Program-made: the position numbers and the translations under genes | NCBI RefSeq assembly: GCF_002159765.1 | Contig: NZ_NFJH01000002.1 | Span: forward strand, 186,001-250,000 | DNA length: 64,000 nt | Direction of reading: 5' to 3' | DNA from: Collinsella sp. An268 | GTDB lineage: Bacteria > Actinomycetota > Coriobacteriia > Coriobacteriales > Coriobacteriaceae | Shown here: piece after piece, positions 34,622 to 43,610 of the stretch | Position numbering within the stretch: the first letter of the stretch is position 1 | How the letters are laid out: the number at the start of each line of letters is the position of its first letter | Notes under the pieces: generated by a model | What the model saw: only the letters and a program-made list of their open reading frames with translations | Told to the model about the DNA's origin: nothing | Database searches by the model: none

Positions 34622-35911
34622 ATGGATGGCATGACCGTGGAGACCTATGTGGCCGATCTCGCCCGCGCGGCGAAGGAGGCGTCGCGCCCCTTGGGGTTTG
34701 CGAGCGACGAGACCCGTACGGCGGCGGTGCGCGCCATGGCGGACGCGCTGCGCGAGCGCGCCCGTGAGATTCTCGCGGCGAACGATGCCGATATGGCCGC
34801 CGCGCGCGAGGCGGGCACGAGCGAAGGGCTGCTCGACCGCCTGCTGCTCACCCCGGAGCGCATCGAGGGGATGGCGGCGGGCCTCGAGGCGCTCGCCGCC
34901 CTGCCCGACCCGGTCGGCCGCGTGCTCGAGCACCGCACGATCGACTGCGGCCTCGACCTCACCCGCGTGAGCGTGCCCTTGGGGCTCGTCGCCATGGTCT
35001 ACGAGGCGCGCCCCAACGTAACGGCCGACGCCGCCGGCATCTGCATCCGCACGGGCAACGCCTGCATCCTGCGCGGCGGCTCGCTCGCCCAGCGCTCGTG
35101 CGTGGCCATCGCCCACGTGCTCGCCGACGCCGTCGCGTCCTGCGGCCTGCCGCGCGCCGCCGTCTCCATCATCGAGACGACCGACCGTGCCGCGACAGGT
35201 GCGCTCATGGGCCTTCGCGGGGTCGTGGATGTGCTCATCCCGCGTGGCGGCGCCGGCCTCATCGAGCGCTGCGTGCGCGAGGCGGCCGTTCCCGTCATCG
35301 AGACCGGAACCGGCAACTGCCACATCTACGTGCATGAGAGCGCCGACTTCGCCAAGGCGCGCGCCATCGTGGTGAACGCCAAGACCCAGCGCGTGGGCGT
35401 GTGCAACGCCTGCGAGTCCCTGCTGGTGGACGAGGCGGTGGCGGAGCGCTTCCTGGCCGAGATGCTGCCCGTTCTGAAAGACCGCGGCGTCCTCGTGCAC
35501 GGAGATGGGGTGACGTGCGCCGCATCTCGGGCGGCGGGCCTCGCGGAGGGCGTCGATTTCGTGCCCGCCACCGAGGAGGACTGGGGCCGCGAGTACCTTG
35601 CGCTCGAGATCTCGGTCAAGGTCGTTACGGGAATCGACGAGGCGATTGCCCACATCAACCGTTTCGGGACGCATCATTCCGAGGCCATCGTCGCTGAGGA
35701 CACTGCTGCCTGCGAGCGTTTCCTTGCCGCCGTGGATGCGAGCTCGGTGTACGCGAACGCGAGCACGCGGTTCACGGACGGCGGCGAGTTCGGCCTCGGG
35801 GCGGAGATAGGCATCTCCACGCAGAAGCTGCATGCCCGCGGCCCCTTCGCCGCGGAGGCGCTCACCACCTACAAATACGAGATTCGCGGCACGGGGCAGG
35901 TGCGGCCGTAG
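34622..35911 (+). CDS. proA: glutamate-5-semialdehyde dehydrogenase
   Basis: 429-aa NADPH-dependent gamma-glutamyl phosphate reductase, second step of proline synthesis. Catalytic Cys is in QRVGVCNACES; GTGNCHIYVH and FGLGAEIGISTQKLHARGP are family blocks. ATG 34622 follows GAGGTACCG. Transcribed separately from proB because the intervening gene is on the minus strand. Confidence 0.95.
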   Translation: MDGMTVETYVADLARAAKEASRPLGFASDETRTAAVRAMADALRERAREILAANDADMAAAREAGTSEGLLDRLLLTPERIEGMAAGLEALAALPDPVGRVLEHRTIDCGLDLTRVSVPLGLVAMVYEARPNVTADAAGICIRTGNACILRGGSLAQRSCVAIAHVLADAVASCGLPRAAVSIIETTDRAATGALMGLRGVVDVLIPRGGAGLIERCVREAAVPVIETGTGNCHIYVHESADFAKARAIVVNAKTQRVGVCNACESLLVDEAVAERFLAEMLPVLKDRGVLVHGDGVTCAASRAAGLAEGVDFVPATEEDWGREYLALEISVKVVTGIDEAIAHINRFGTHHSEAIVAEDTAACERFLAAVDASSVYANASTRFTDGGEFGLGAEIGISTQKLHARGPFAAEALTTYKYEIRGTGQVRP

Positions 35912-35962
35912 GCGCGGGCGCGCCCGTGCGCCCGATTTTGCCCCGCTGGAAGGGTTCGTACA

Positions 35963-36113
35963 GGGGGTTATTCATTCTAGTGTCTACTTTACGGAGGGTC
36001 TGGAAAGTAGACGTGAAAGCGCGCAACGCTGTGACCTGTGCTTTCTCCGATGTCCTTCCTCGTCTCTACTTCGCAGCGCCCCTCTAAACCGTGCACTAGA
36101 ATGAATAACCCCC
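35963..36113. repeat. 151-bp foldback element with perfect 20-bp terminal inverted repeats
   Basis: Left end GGGGGTTATTCATTCTAGTG (35963-35982), right end CACTAGAATGAATAACCCCC (36094-36113), exact reverse complements. Inside, GTCTACTTT (35982-35990) can pair with AAAGTAGAC (36004-36012). No ORF of note. MITE-like in form. I could not see a clear target-site duplication. The right end stops 4 bp before the stop codon of the next (minus-strand) gene. Confidence 0.8.
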
Positions 36114-36117
36114 CTTC

Positions 36118-37302
36118 CTACCATCCCGAGCGCCGGATCGCGGGATTTCCGTGAATTCCGGGGATGGAGAAGAGGGCGGCGTGCAACTGCGCGCGCCGCT
36201 GCACAAAGGCGCGGGCTCGCGGCTGGTGCCTGAGGGAGAGCGCCTCCGCCCAGCTGGTGAGGATCGTATCGAGTTTGTCGAGGTCGGCAGCCTGGTCGTA
36301 ATTTATTTCACGGACAATGTAGCCCATTGCCTCGAGTGCGGCCCTGCGCGCCGATGTTCTCGCAAAAGCCTCCCTGCCCTCATGGTATTCCTGCCCGTTT
36401 ATCTCCAGCAGGCAATTGCGATCCGCCCAAAGCTGGTCTGCGACAAGGTGGTCGCCCTCCAAAACGGTGCGGCCCCGCTCCGTAAGGGGAACCACCCTGT
36501 TGAGGTCGGGGATCTCCCATCCTTCGCCCCCCAGCTCCGCCGGGAGAAACTCCAGCAGGCACATGGTCGTCTCCAGGGGCGAGCCGGACCCGTCGAGGAC
36601 AAACGGTGCAAGCGCGCGGGCTTTGGTGATGCCGCGCACGGCAGGGATCTGCATGAGCTCCGCGGCAAGCGCCTCGGAGGAGATGAGCGGGGGACGTTTC
36701 CAGAGGGAGTTCTCCGCTTTGCGGCGGTCCGTGCAGGGACCCCACAGGGAATCGCGCGCATCCTCCTCATAGGGGATGCGGGCCCCCGTTGCGTCGCAAT
36801 AGGCCGCGGGCGTCATCGGCGTCCCCGTGGCAACGAGGCGCTCCGCACAGCGGGCCCGTTCCGTAGGGCAAAAGAGGGTGTAGAGGCCGCACATCTCATA
36901 CATGAGGTGCATGGTGTGGGCCGCTGAGACGCGTTGCGCCAGGTGCGCCAGCGCGAGCGCGGGCGAGGAGACGAAAAGACCGTTTCCCAAGTCGACGGCG
37001 AACGGCCCGATGCTGTCCGGGCAGCTCTTCGTGATGGTGACGATAGGGTCGGTGCCCCTGCGCTGAGTCTCGTCGGTGACGACCGTGATGGGAAGCGGTA
37101 TGCCCTTGAGGTCGGTGAGGATGCGTTCGCGGAGCGCTCGGATGACGGCGCCGTCGTTGCGCCGTGCGCAGCGCAGCCGCCGCTGGATGTCGCGCGGCGG
37201 CATCATCTCTGGGCCGAGCATCTCCGGTGCGAGCTCGAGGTCGCGGATAGCGGGCGGCGTCCGCCAGTAGGCGAGGGCCGATTCGGCGATGATGATGACC
37301 AT
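36118..37302 (-). CDS. hypothetical protein with C-terminal nuclease-like (PD-(D/E)XK/DUF559-type) domain
   Basis: 394 aa, no family recognised for the N-terminal ~250 residues. The C-terminal ~110 residues read like the Vsr/DUF559 nuclease fold: ADQLWADRNCLLEINGQEYH supplies the Asp and the E-x-G-x-x-Y-H pattern, followed by SARRAALEAMGYIVREI. Strict catalytic residues need modelling. ATG 37302 has GAGGAGC upstream. Stop is 4 bp from the foldback element. Monocistronic. A defence, regulatory or remnant role cannot be chosen from sequence. Confidence 0.65.
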   Translation of the reverse strand: MVIIIAESALAYWRTPPAIRDLELAPEMLGPEMMPPRDIQRRLRCARRNDGAVIRALRERILTDLKGIPLPITVVTDETQRRGTDPIVTITKSCPDSIGPFAVDLGNGLFVSSPALALAHLAQRVSAAHTMHLMYEMCGLYTLFCPTERARCAERLVATGTPMTPAAYCDATGARIPYEEDARDSLWGPCTDRRKAENSLWKRPPLISSEALAAELMQIPAVRGITKARALAPFVLDGSGSPLETTMCLLEFLPAELGGEGWEIPDLNRVVPLTERGRTVLEGDHLVADQLWADRNCLLEINGQEYHEGREAFARTSARRAALEAMGYIVREINYDQAADLDKLDTILTSWAEALSLRHQPRARAFVQRRAQLHAALFSIPGIHGNPAIRRSGW

Positions 37303-37521
37303 GGCAGCTCCTCTCATCAGCTGGTGCTGATTCAGGCATACCATGGCCGTCTAACCGACCGCGCACCTGGTTCCACGCGCGTCTGAGCGCGCGGGTACGT
37401 CGATGTGGCGAATCGCTGACCGAGACGCCGCAGTAGGCTATATCCCTTGGTACTTGCCGGCATGAGCGCTGGGCAGCAGGGCACCTCCGCGCCGATCGGC
37501 GTCCGTTCGGATGCGCCGCAT

Positions 37522-37551
37522 AAAAAATGCCGTCGCAATGCGACGGCATTT
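37522..37551 (-). terminator. rho-independent terminator of the HD-domain gene
   Basis: On the minus strand AAATGCCGTCG (37551-37541), loop of five, CGACGGCATTT (37535-37525), continuing into TTT (to 37522). It lies about 25 bp beyond the HD gene stop. Confidence 0.85.
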
Positions 37552-37574
37552 CGGTTCCCTCATGACGCTTGCCC

Positions 37575-38180
37575 CTAGGCCTCCTGCCCAAACGTGTCGC
37601 GGTCGGGCGCGAAGGACTGCATCGCCTCGATCGTGCGCCCGAAGAGCGTGTCGAGCTCCCAGCCGAGCATCTCGGCGCCGTGGCGGATCGTGTCGCGGTT
37701 GACGCCGGCGGCGAAGCGCTTGTCCTTGAACTTCTTCTTGAGCGACTTCACGTTGAAATCCATGACGCTCTTGGAGGGGCGCATCACCACGGCGGCGCCG
37801 ATGAGCCCGGTGAGCTCCTCGCAGGCAAAGAGGATCTTCTCCATCTCGAGCTCGGGGCGGGGAAGCTCCGGGTTGAAGTCCGAGCAATGGCTCTGGACCG
37901 CGCGGATGAGCTCGGGCGAGCCGCCCGCGGCCTCGATCAGGGGCGCCGCGTCGACGCAGTGGCGCTCGGGGGTTTCTGCGCACTCCTCCCAATCGAGGTC
38001 GTGCAGCAGGCCGACGATGCCCCAGAACTCGGCGTTCTCGGGATCGAGCTCGCGCGCGAAGTAGCGCATGACGCCCTCGACGGTCTCGGCGTGCTCGATA
38101 TGGAACGGCTCGTGGTTGTGAGCGAGAAGGAGCGCATAGGCCTCGTCGCGCGTCATGCCCGCTGAAAGTATCTCTGCCAT
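37575..38180 (-). CDS. HD-domain metal-dependent phosphohydrolase
   Basis: 201 aa. Conserved His in HIEHAETV, the HD doublet in LLHDLDWEE, and a later His/Asp (SHCSDFN) give the H...HD...D pattern of HD-superfamily hydrolases. ATG 38180 has GGGAGGACCC upstream; TATAAT on the minus strand (38242-38237) is a possible -10. Substrate unknown; nucleotide or phosphate-ester hydrolysis is typical of the family. Confidence 0.84.
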   Translation of the reverse strand: MAEILSAGMTRDEAYALLLAHNHEPFHIEHAETVEGVMRYFARELDPENAEFWGIVGLLHDLDWEECAETPERHCVDAAPLIEAAGGSPELIRAVQSHCSDFNPELPRPELEMEKILFACEELTGLIGAAVVMRPSKSVMDFNVKSLKKKFKDKRFAAGVNRDTIRHGAEMLGWELDTLFGRTIEAMQSFAPDRDTFGQEA

Positions 38181-38245
38181 GGGTCCTCCCGGTGATGGGG
38201 CGGGTGCGGTGCCCGCATCGATGCGTTTTCTGCCCGATTATAGAA

Positions 38246-38282
38246 CCGCCCGGTTTCGAACGCGTTGCGCGAAACCGGGCGG
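38246..38282 (-). terminator. hairpin after argS
   Basis: CCGCCCGGTTTCG (38246-38258) pairs with CGAAACCGGGCGG (38270-38282). It lies 26 bp past the argS stop; on the minus strand it is followed by TTCTAT, a weak U-tract, and it overlaps the promoter region of the HD gene. Confidence 0.65.
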
Positions 38283-38307
38283 GTCGGAGTCGGGGCGGAA
38301 GCGCGGC

Positions 38308-40149
38308 CTACATGACCTCGGGCGCGGAGACGCCCACGAGGTCGAGCACGAGCGCGAGCACGATGCGCACGGCGTCGCACGCCGCCAGGCGCGCCCGGGA
38401 GAGCGCGGCGTCTACAGGACGGCCCTCGCTCGGCAGCACCTGGCAGTCGTGGTAGAACGCATGGTAGGCGCCGGCGAGCTCCTCGGCGTAATGCGTGAGG
38501 CGGAAGGGGGCGCGGTCGCGCGCGCAGCTCGCGATGAGCTCCTCGAGCTCGGAGAGCTTGCGGGCGAGCGCGAGCTCGGTGGGGTCGGTGAGCAGCGCGA
38601 AGTCGACCTCGTCGCCGATGGCCCTCCGCGCGACCTCGTCCATGCCGAGCGCGTCGGCCTCCTCGGCGCTGAGCCCGGCGGCGCGGCGCAGGATCGAGCA
38701 GATGCGCGCATGGGCGTACTGCACGTAGTAGACGGGGTTAGCGTTGCTCTTCTCCTTCACGGCATCGATGTCGAAATCGATCATCTGGTTGCTCGAGCGG
38801 GAGATGAGCGTGTAGCGTGCGGCGTCTGCCCCCACCTCGTCCAGCAGCTCGCGGAACGTGACCATGGTGCCGCGGCGCTTGGACATGCGCACGGGCTTGC
38901 CCGAGCGCAGCAGGTTGACGAGCTGGCCGAGCAGCACCTCGAAGCGGCCGGGGTAGCCGAGGGCGTCGCAGACGCAGCGCACGCGGTTGATGTAGCCGTG
39001 GTGGTCGGCGCCCCAGATGTCGATGACGTGGTCGACGCGCTGGAACTTGTTCCAGTGGTAGGCGACGTCGGACGCGAAGTAGGTGTACTCGCCGTTGGCC
39101 TTCACGAGTACGCGGTCCTTGTCGTCGCCGAGGTCGGTCGAGCGGAACCATAGGGCGTCGTCCTTACGGTAGAGGTAGCCCATCTCGTCCAGCTTCTTGA
39201 AGGCGCGGTCGACGGCGGTGTCGCCGTGATCGTCCGGCACGTAGAGCTCGCGCTCGGAGAACCACACGTCGAAGGTGCAGTGGGCGTCCTCGCAGGTGGT
39301 GCGGATGTCATCGAGCATGCGCCGGTAGCCGTTCTCGCGGAAGGCGGCGATGCGCTCGCCGTCGGCGACGTCGACCCAGCGCTCGCCGTCGACCTCGACG
39401 ATGTGCGCGGCCTCGTCGATGATGTAGCCGCCGCCGTAGGCGTTGCCGCCGAGCGCCTCCATAAAGGCGTTCTGGAACGGATGCTCCTCGGGGCGCGCGC
39501 CCTCCTCGTCGTCCACAAAGGCGACGCGGTCCGCCTCGAGCGCGGCGTGCGCCTCGGCAAGGCTCATGCCGCGCTCGCGCATGAGCGAGACGAGCTGCAG
39601 GTAGCGGACGGAGAGCGAGCCGCCGAAGACGTCCATCTGGCTGCCGTGGTCGTTGATGTAGTACTCGCGCTCCACGTCGTAGCCGGCGTGCTCCATCACG
39701 CGGCAGAGCGAGTCGCCGATCGCCACCCAGCGCCCATGGCCCACGTGCATGGGGCCGACGGGGTTGGCGGATACGAACTCGACCTGCACCTTCTGGCCGC
39801 CGCCCACGTTGGAGCGGGCGAAGTCGGCGCCCTCGGCGCGCACCGTGCCAAAGACGGCGTTCTTGGCGGCGGGGGAGAGGTAGAAGTTGATGAAGCCGGG
39901 GCCGGCGACCTCGACCTTCTCGACGGCGCCGCCGAGCTCGAGGTGGCGGCAGATGGCCTCGGCGATGGCGCGCGGCGCCTGATGGGCGAGCTTGGCGGAG
40001 CGCAGCGCCACCGTGGACGTCCATTCGCCGTGGCTCGTGTCCGCCGGGCGCTCGATGCCGCAGTCGGCGACGTCGAAGGCGGGCAGCTCGCCCGCCTCCT
40101 GGGCATGGGCGAGCGCGCTTTGCACGAGCTCCTCGATATTCTCGGGCAT
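38308..40149 (-). CDS. argS: arginyl-tRNA synthetase
   Basis: 613-aa class I synthetase. N-terminal Add-1 tRNA-binding region, the HIGH-type motif PMHVGHGRW, KMSKS-like RMSKRRGTM, and a C-terminal DALR anticodon domain (VQYAHARICSILRR...). ATG 40149 follows GAGGAGAATCC; the longer opening to 40215 lacks a ribosome site. Divergent from carD. Confidence 0.95.
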   Translation of the reverse strand: MPENIEELVQSALAHAQEAGELPAFDVADCGIERPADTSHGEWTSTVALRSAKLAHQAPRAIAEAICRHLELGGAVEKVEVAGPGFINFYLSPAAKNAVFGTVRAEGADFARSNVGGGQKVQVEFVSANPVGPMHVGHGRWVAIGDSLCRVMEHAGYDVEREYYINDHGSQMDVFGGSLSVRYLQLVSLMRERGMSLAEAHAALEADRVAFVDDEEGARPEEHPFQNAFMEALGGNAYGGGYIIDEAAHIVEVDGERWVDVADGERIAAFRENGYRRMLDDIRTTCEDAHCTFDVWFSERELYVPDDHGDTAVDRAFKKLDEMGYLYRKDDALWFRSTDLGDDKDRVLVKANGEYTYFASDVAYHWNKFQRVDHVIDIWGADHHGYINRVRCVCDALGYPGRFEVLLGQLVNLLRSGKPVRMSKRRGTMVTFRELLDEVGADAARYTLISRSSNQMIDFDIDAVKEKSNANPVYYVQYAHARICSILRRAAGLSAEEADALGMDEVARRAIGDEVDFALLTDPTELALARKLSELEELIASCARDRAPFRLTHYAEELAGAYHAFYHDCQVLPSEGRPVDAALSRARLAACDAVRIVLALVLDLVGVSAPEVM

Positions 40150-40404
40150 GGATTCTCCTCCTATACCGAACCGCAGGTGTATCCGCAGCTTACGGCCTAT
40201 AACCATACATGGCAAAACACTCTAGCACATAACGGTCGGGCTCACGCATGTTCCACGCGCCCCCGGCTCGCCAGACACGCCCCCGGCGCGCCAGCGAACG
40301 GGCGCCCGACATCTTAAAAATGTGTTCATAATATGTAGCAATTCAGAAAAAGAGCACGTAAACGTGATATTCTATAACAAATGAGCTTATGAGACGGAGG
40401 AAGC

Positions 40405-40905
40405 ATGTTTGAAATCGGAGAGCACGTTATTCATCCCGGGCAGGGCGTCTGCACCGTCATGGGTATCGACGAGGACGGCGCCGCGCCCATGATCGTTCTG
40501 GAGTGCCGGCAGGGTCACGCCAAGACCCGGATGCTCTATCCGGTCGCGCAATCCGACCGTCTGCACGCAACCGTCTCGCGCGAGGAGGCGGAGCGCTTCA
40601 TCGAGGGGTACTCGGACATGGAGTGCGACCCGTTCACCGAGCGCAACAGCTCTCTCGAGGAGACGCACTTCAAGCAGCTCATCAAGCACGGCATGCCGGA
40701 CACCATGCGCGTCGCCAAGACCATGCGCCATCGCATCCGCGACGCCGAGCGCCGCTCCAAGAAGCCGAGTAGCTACTATGCGCGCGTCCTCAAGGAGGCC
40801 CACCGCCGCTCCGTGGAGGAGCTCGCCGTCGCCCTCGATTGCACCGAGGACGACATCGAGGCCCGCTTTGCGCAGATGATGCAGGTGGAGCCGAGCGAGA
40901 ACTAG
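40405..40905 (+). CDS. CarD/CdnL-family transcriptional regulator
   Basis: 166 aa. N-terminal RNA-polymerase-interacting domain (FEIGEHVIHPGQGVCTV) similar to the Mfd RID, and a helical C-terminal DNA-contacting domain. In actinobacteria CarD stabilises open promoter complexes, especially at rRNA promoters. GACGGAGGAAGC precedes the ATG. An A/T-rich leader (near 40355-40380, with TATTCT/TATAAC) probably holds the promoter. Followed by rho. Confidence 0.9.
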   Translation: MFEIGEHVIHPGQGVCTVMGIDEDGAAPMIVLECRQGHAKTRMLYPVAQSDRLHATVSREEAERFIEGYSDMECDPFTERNSSLEETHFKQLIKHGMPDTMRVAKTMRHRIRDAERRSKKPSSYYARVLKEAHRRSVEELAVALDCTEDDIEARFAQMMQVEPSEN

Positions 40906-40930
40906 CAGCTCGGCCGCGTCGAACTTGTGC

Positions 40931-40970
40931 TACAATCACGCCAGTGCTCGGGGCATCCCCGTTTTGGGGG
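40931..40970 (+). promoter_or_regulatory. rho promoter and attenuator-like leader hairpin
   Basis: TGC-TACAAT (40928-40936) is an extended -10. Downstream, CGGGG-CAT-CCCCG-TTTT (40949-40965) forms a small terminator-like hairpin, and GGGGG (40966-40970) could pair instead with the CCCC at 40957-40960. This gives two mutually exclusive folds in the ~230-nt rho leader. Autogenous control of rho by early termination is known in other bacteria. Confidence 0.5.
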
Positions 40971-41174
40971 AGCAATAGTGCGCCGCCCGTATCTCTCATT
41001 TCTCATGCATATCAGATGTTGGCGGTGTAAGGGCCAGCTGCCGTATTGAGGCGGCGCGCGGCCGCGGTCCCCGAGAAGCGCTATAGCTGGGAATTCCGAC
41101 GCCCGCACGCGGTGCGAAGAGGCGTCGTTGGCGTGTGTCGGCCGGGCCGACCGAGAGAAAGTTGAGCTGAAATC

Positions 41175-43535
41175 GTGGCAGAAGAGAACGCATCCCCTCA
41201 GGCTGCAGTTGAGAGCGCCTCTCCGTCGGGGGAGGTGACGCCCGTCGCCCCCGCGGCCCCTGCGCCCGAGGCGGCGTCCGGCGGCGCCGCCGGCGCGGAG
41301 ACGCCGGCGGAGGAGAAGCCCCGCACCCGTCGCCGCGCGCGCAAGACGGCTGAGGGCGCTGCGACCGCCGAAGGTGCCGAGCCCCCGGCCTCCGAGGCGC
41401 CCAAGCCCAAGCGGGGCCGCCGCCGCGCCGCCGCGGCCGAGGATGCGCCTGCCGCCCCAGAGGCCGCCGCGCCCGCCGCGGCGCCCGTGAGCGACGAGGT
41501 GGCGCAGGCCCGTGCCTTGGCCCAGGTGTCGCAGGCGCAGGTCGCGCGCAGGCAGCGCCGGGCGCAGGCGAAGGCGGCGGACGTGATCGCCGCCCCGGAG
41601 GGTGGGGCCCCCGCGCCCGCCGAGGACGCGTCGCCCGCAGCCGCTGCGGGCGCGGTCCCGCTCGTGGACCCGGCGCTCCGCCCGCACCGTCGCGGCCGCA
41701 AGCCCAAGGCCTATGTCGAGGCCGAGCGGGCCGCAGCCGCCGCACTCGCCGCCGCCGAGGCGGCAGCGGCCGCGCCGCAGGGCACCGACGCCGCACCGGC
41801 CGCGTCCGCGCCCGCGTCCGAGGACGCGCCCGCCGGCGAGGCGGCAGCGGCGGATGTGAAGCCCGGGCGCGCCCGCCGCGCCAAGGCCGCCAAGGCGACC
41901 ACGGCGTCGCGCGGCGCCAAGGGGGCGCGCGGCTCCCATGAGGGCGAGGCGGCTCCGACCCCGGAGGACGCCGCGGCTCCGGCCGCCGCTGAGGGCGGGC
42001 AGGCCGCTTCCGCTCCCGAGGCGTCTTCCCACGACGCGGGGACGGGCGCCGGCACCGACAAGCCGGCCAAGCGCGAGCGCGCCGCCGAGGGCGTCGAGGG
42101 CACCGGCCGCACGCGCGGCGCCCGCCGCACGCACGCCGCCGAGGACCGCGCCCACGCCGCGGGCGCGGGCGACCGCCGCGACAACGCAGGCGACCGCCGC
42201 GACAAGCGCCAGCGCGACCGCAAGCAGCGCAACAACCGCTACAACGTGCCCACCGAGCCCACGCTCTCGCGCGAGGACCTCGCGGCCATGAAGGTCGCCG
42301 AGCTCCGCGAGAAGGCCCGCGAGCTCGAGCTCGACCCCACGGGCAAGAAGAAGCCCGAGCTCGTGGAGGAGGTCTACCTCGCCGCCGCCCGCGCCGAGGG
42401 CTTCCGCGACGTCGAGGGCATCCTGGAGATCGCCAACGAGGGCTTCGGGCACCTGCGCGTGCACGGCTACATGCAGAGCCGCGACGACGCCTTCGTCCCC
42501 GCTAACCTCATCCGCGCCGCGCGCCTGCGCCCCGGCGACCACATCGTCGGCTCCGTGCGCCCGTCCCGCGCGAACGACAAGTACCCCGCGCTCGCCAAGA
42601 TCCAGACCGTCAACGGGCGCGACCCCGAGGAGCTGCGCGTGCGGCCCAAGTTCAGCGACCTCACGCCCATCTACCCCAACGAGCCCCTCAAGATGGAGCA
42701 CGGCAAGGACTCCATCACCGGCCGCGCCATCGATATCGTGGCGCCCGTCGGCAAGGGCCAGCGCGGCCTCATCGTCTCGCCGCCCAAGGCCGGCAAGACC
42801 ACCATACTCAAGAAGATCTGCCAGGCCATCACCATCAACAACCCCGAGGTGCACGTCATCTGCCTTTTGGTGGACGAGCGCCCCGAGGAGGTCACCGACA
42901 TGCAGCGCTCCATCAAGGGCGAGGTCGTGGCGTCGACCTTCGACATGCCGGCCGACAACCACACCCGTGTGGCCGAGCTCGTGATCGAGCGTGCCAAGCG
43001 CATCGTCGAGATGGGCGGCGACGTGGTCGTGGTGCTCGACTCCATCACCCGCCTCGCGCGAGCCTACAACCTCGCGGCGCCGGCGTCGGGCCGCATCCTC
43101 TCCGGTGGAGTGGACTCGGCGGCGCTTTATCCGCCCAAGCGCTTCCTGGGCGCCGCGCGCAACATCGAGAACGGCGGCTCGCTCACCATCCTCGCCTCGG
43201 CGCTCGTCGACACCGGCTCCAAGATGGACGAGGTCATCTTCGAGGAGTTCAAGGGCACGGGCAACATGGAGCTCAAGCTCGACCGCGACCTCGCCGACCG
43301 CCGCATCTTCCCGGCGATCGACCCGGTCGCCTCGGGCACGCGCAACGAGGACCTGCTGATTGACGAGCAGATGCGCCCCTTCGTGTGGGGCATTCGCCGC
43401 GTGCTCGCGAGCATGAACAACACCGAGCGCGCCGCCTCGGCCTTCATCAAGGGCCTGCGCGGCACCAGCTCCAACAGCGAGTTCCTCATCCGCTCGGCAA
43501 AGCGCGCACAGGAGCACGGCGACCTCATGCCCTAG
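41175..43535 (+). CDS. rho: transcription termination factor Rho with long N-terminal extension
   Basis: 786 aa, nearly twice the E. coli size. Residues 1 to ~355 are a low-complexity Ala/Pro/Glu/Arg/Lys-rich stretch with RGRR- and RGAKGARG-type basic patches, likely disordered. The normal Rho follows: Rho_N (LSREDLAAMKVAELREKA), the CSD RNA-binding domain, Walker A PPKAGKTT near 536-543, Walker B VVVLDSI, and the R-loop segment with SGRILSGGVD. GTG start at 41175 has only a weak ribosome site. A terminator follows at 43577. Confidence 0.94.
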   Translation: MAEENASPQAAVESASPSGEVTPVAPAAPAPEAASGGAAGAETPAEEKPRTRRRARKTAEGAATAEGAEPPASEAPKPKRGRRRAAAAEDAPAAPEAAAPAAAPVSDEVAQARALAQVSQAQVARRQRRAQAKAADVIAAPEGGAPAPAEDASPAAAAGAVPLVDPALRPHRRGRKPKAYVEAERAAAAALAAAEAAAAAPQGTDAAPAASAPASEDAPAGEAAAADVKPGRARRAKAAKATTASRGAKGARGSHEGEAAPTPEDAAAPAAAEGGQAASAPEASSHDAGTGAGTDKPAKRERAAEGVEGTGRTRGARRTHAAEDRAHAAGAGDRRDNAGDRRDKRQRDRKQRNNRYNVPTEPTLSREDLAAMKVAELREKARELELDPTGKKKPELVEEVYLAAARAEGFRDVEGILEIANEGFGHLRVHGYMQSRDDAFVPANLIRAARLRPGDHIVGSVRPSRANDKYPALAKIQTVNGRDPEELRVRPKFSDLTPIYPNEPLKMEHGKDSITGRAIDIVAPVGKGQRGLIVSPPKAGKTTILKKICQAITINNPEVHVICLLVDERPEEVTDMQRSIKGEVVASTFDMPADNHTRVAELVIERAKRIVEMGGDVVVVLDSITRLARAYNLAAPASGRILSGGVDSAALYPPKRFLGAARNIENGGSLTILASALVDTGSKMDEVIFEEFKGTGNMELKLDRDLADRRIFPAIDPVASGTRNEDLLIDEQMRPFVWGIRRVLASMNNTERAASAFIKGLRGTSSNSEFLIRSAKRAQEHGDLMP

Positions 43536-43576
43536 GGCACGGTTCCCGGCGATACGCACAGAGCGTCTGCCATCGC

Positions 43577-43609
43577 GGCGACGGGCCCGGCGGGGTCCGT
43601 CGCCGTTTT
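43577..43609 (+). terminator. terminator of rho
   Basis: GGCGACGG (43577-43584) pairs with CCGTCGCC (43597-43604), then GTTTT (to 43609). It ends just before the convergent SDR stop. Confidence 0.82.
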
Positions 43610-43610
43610 G

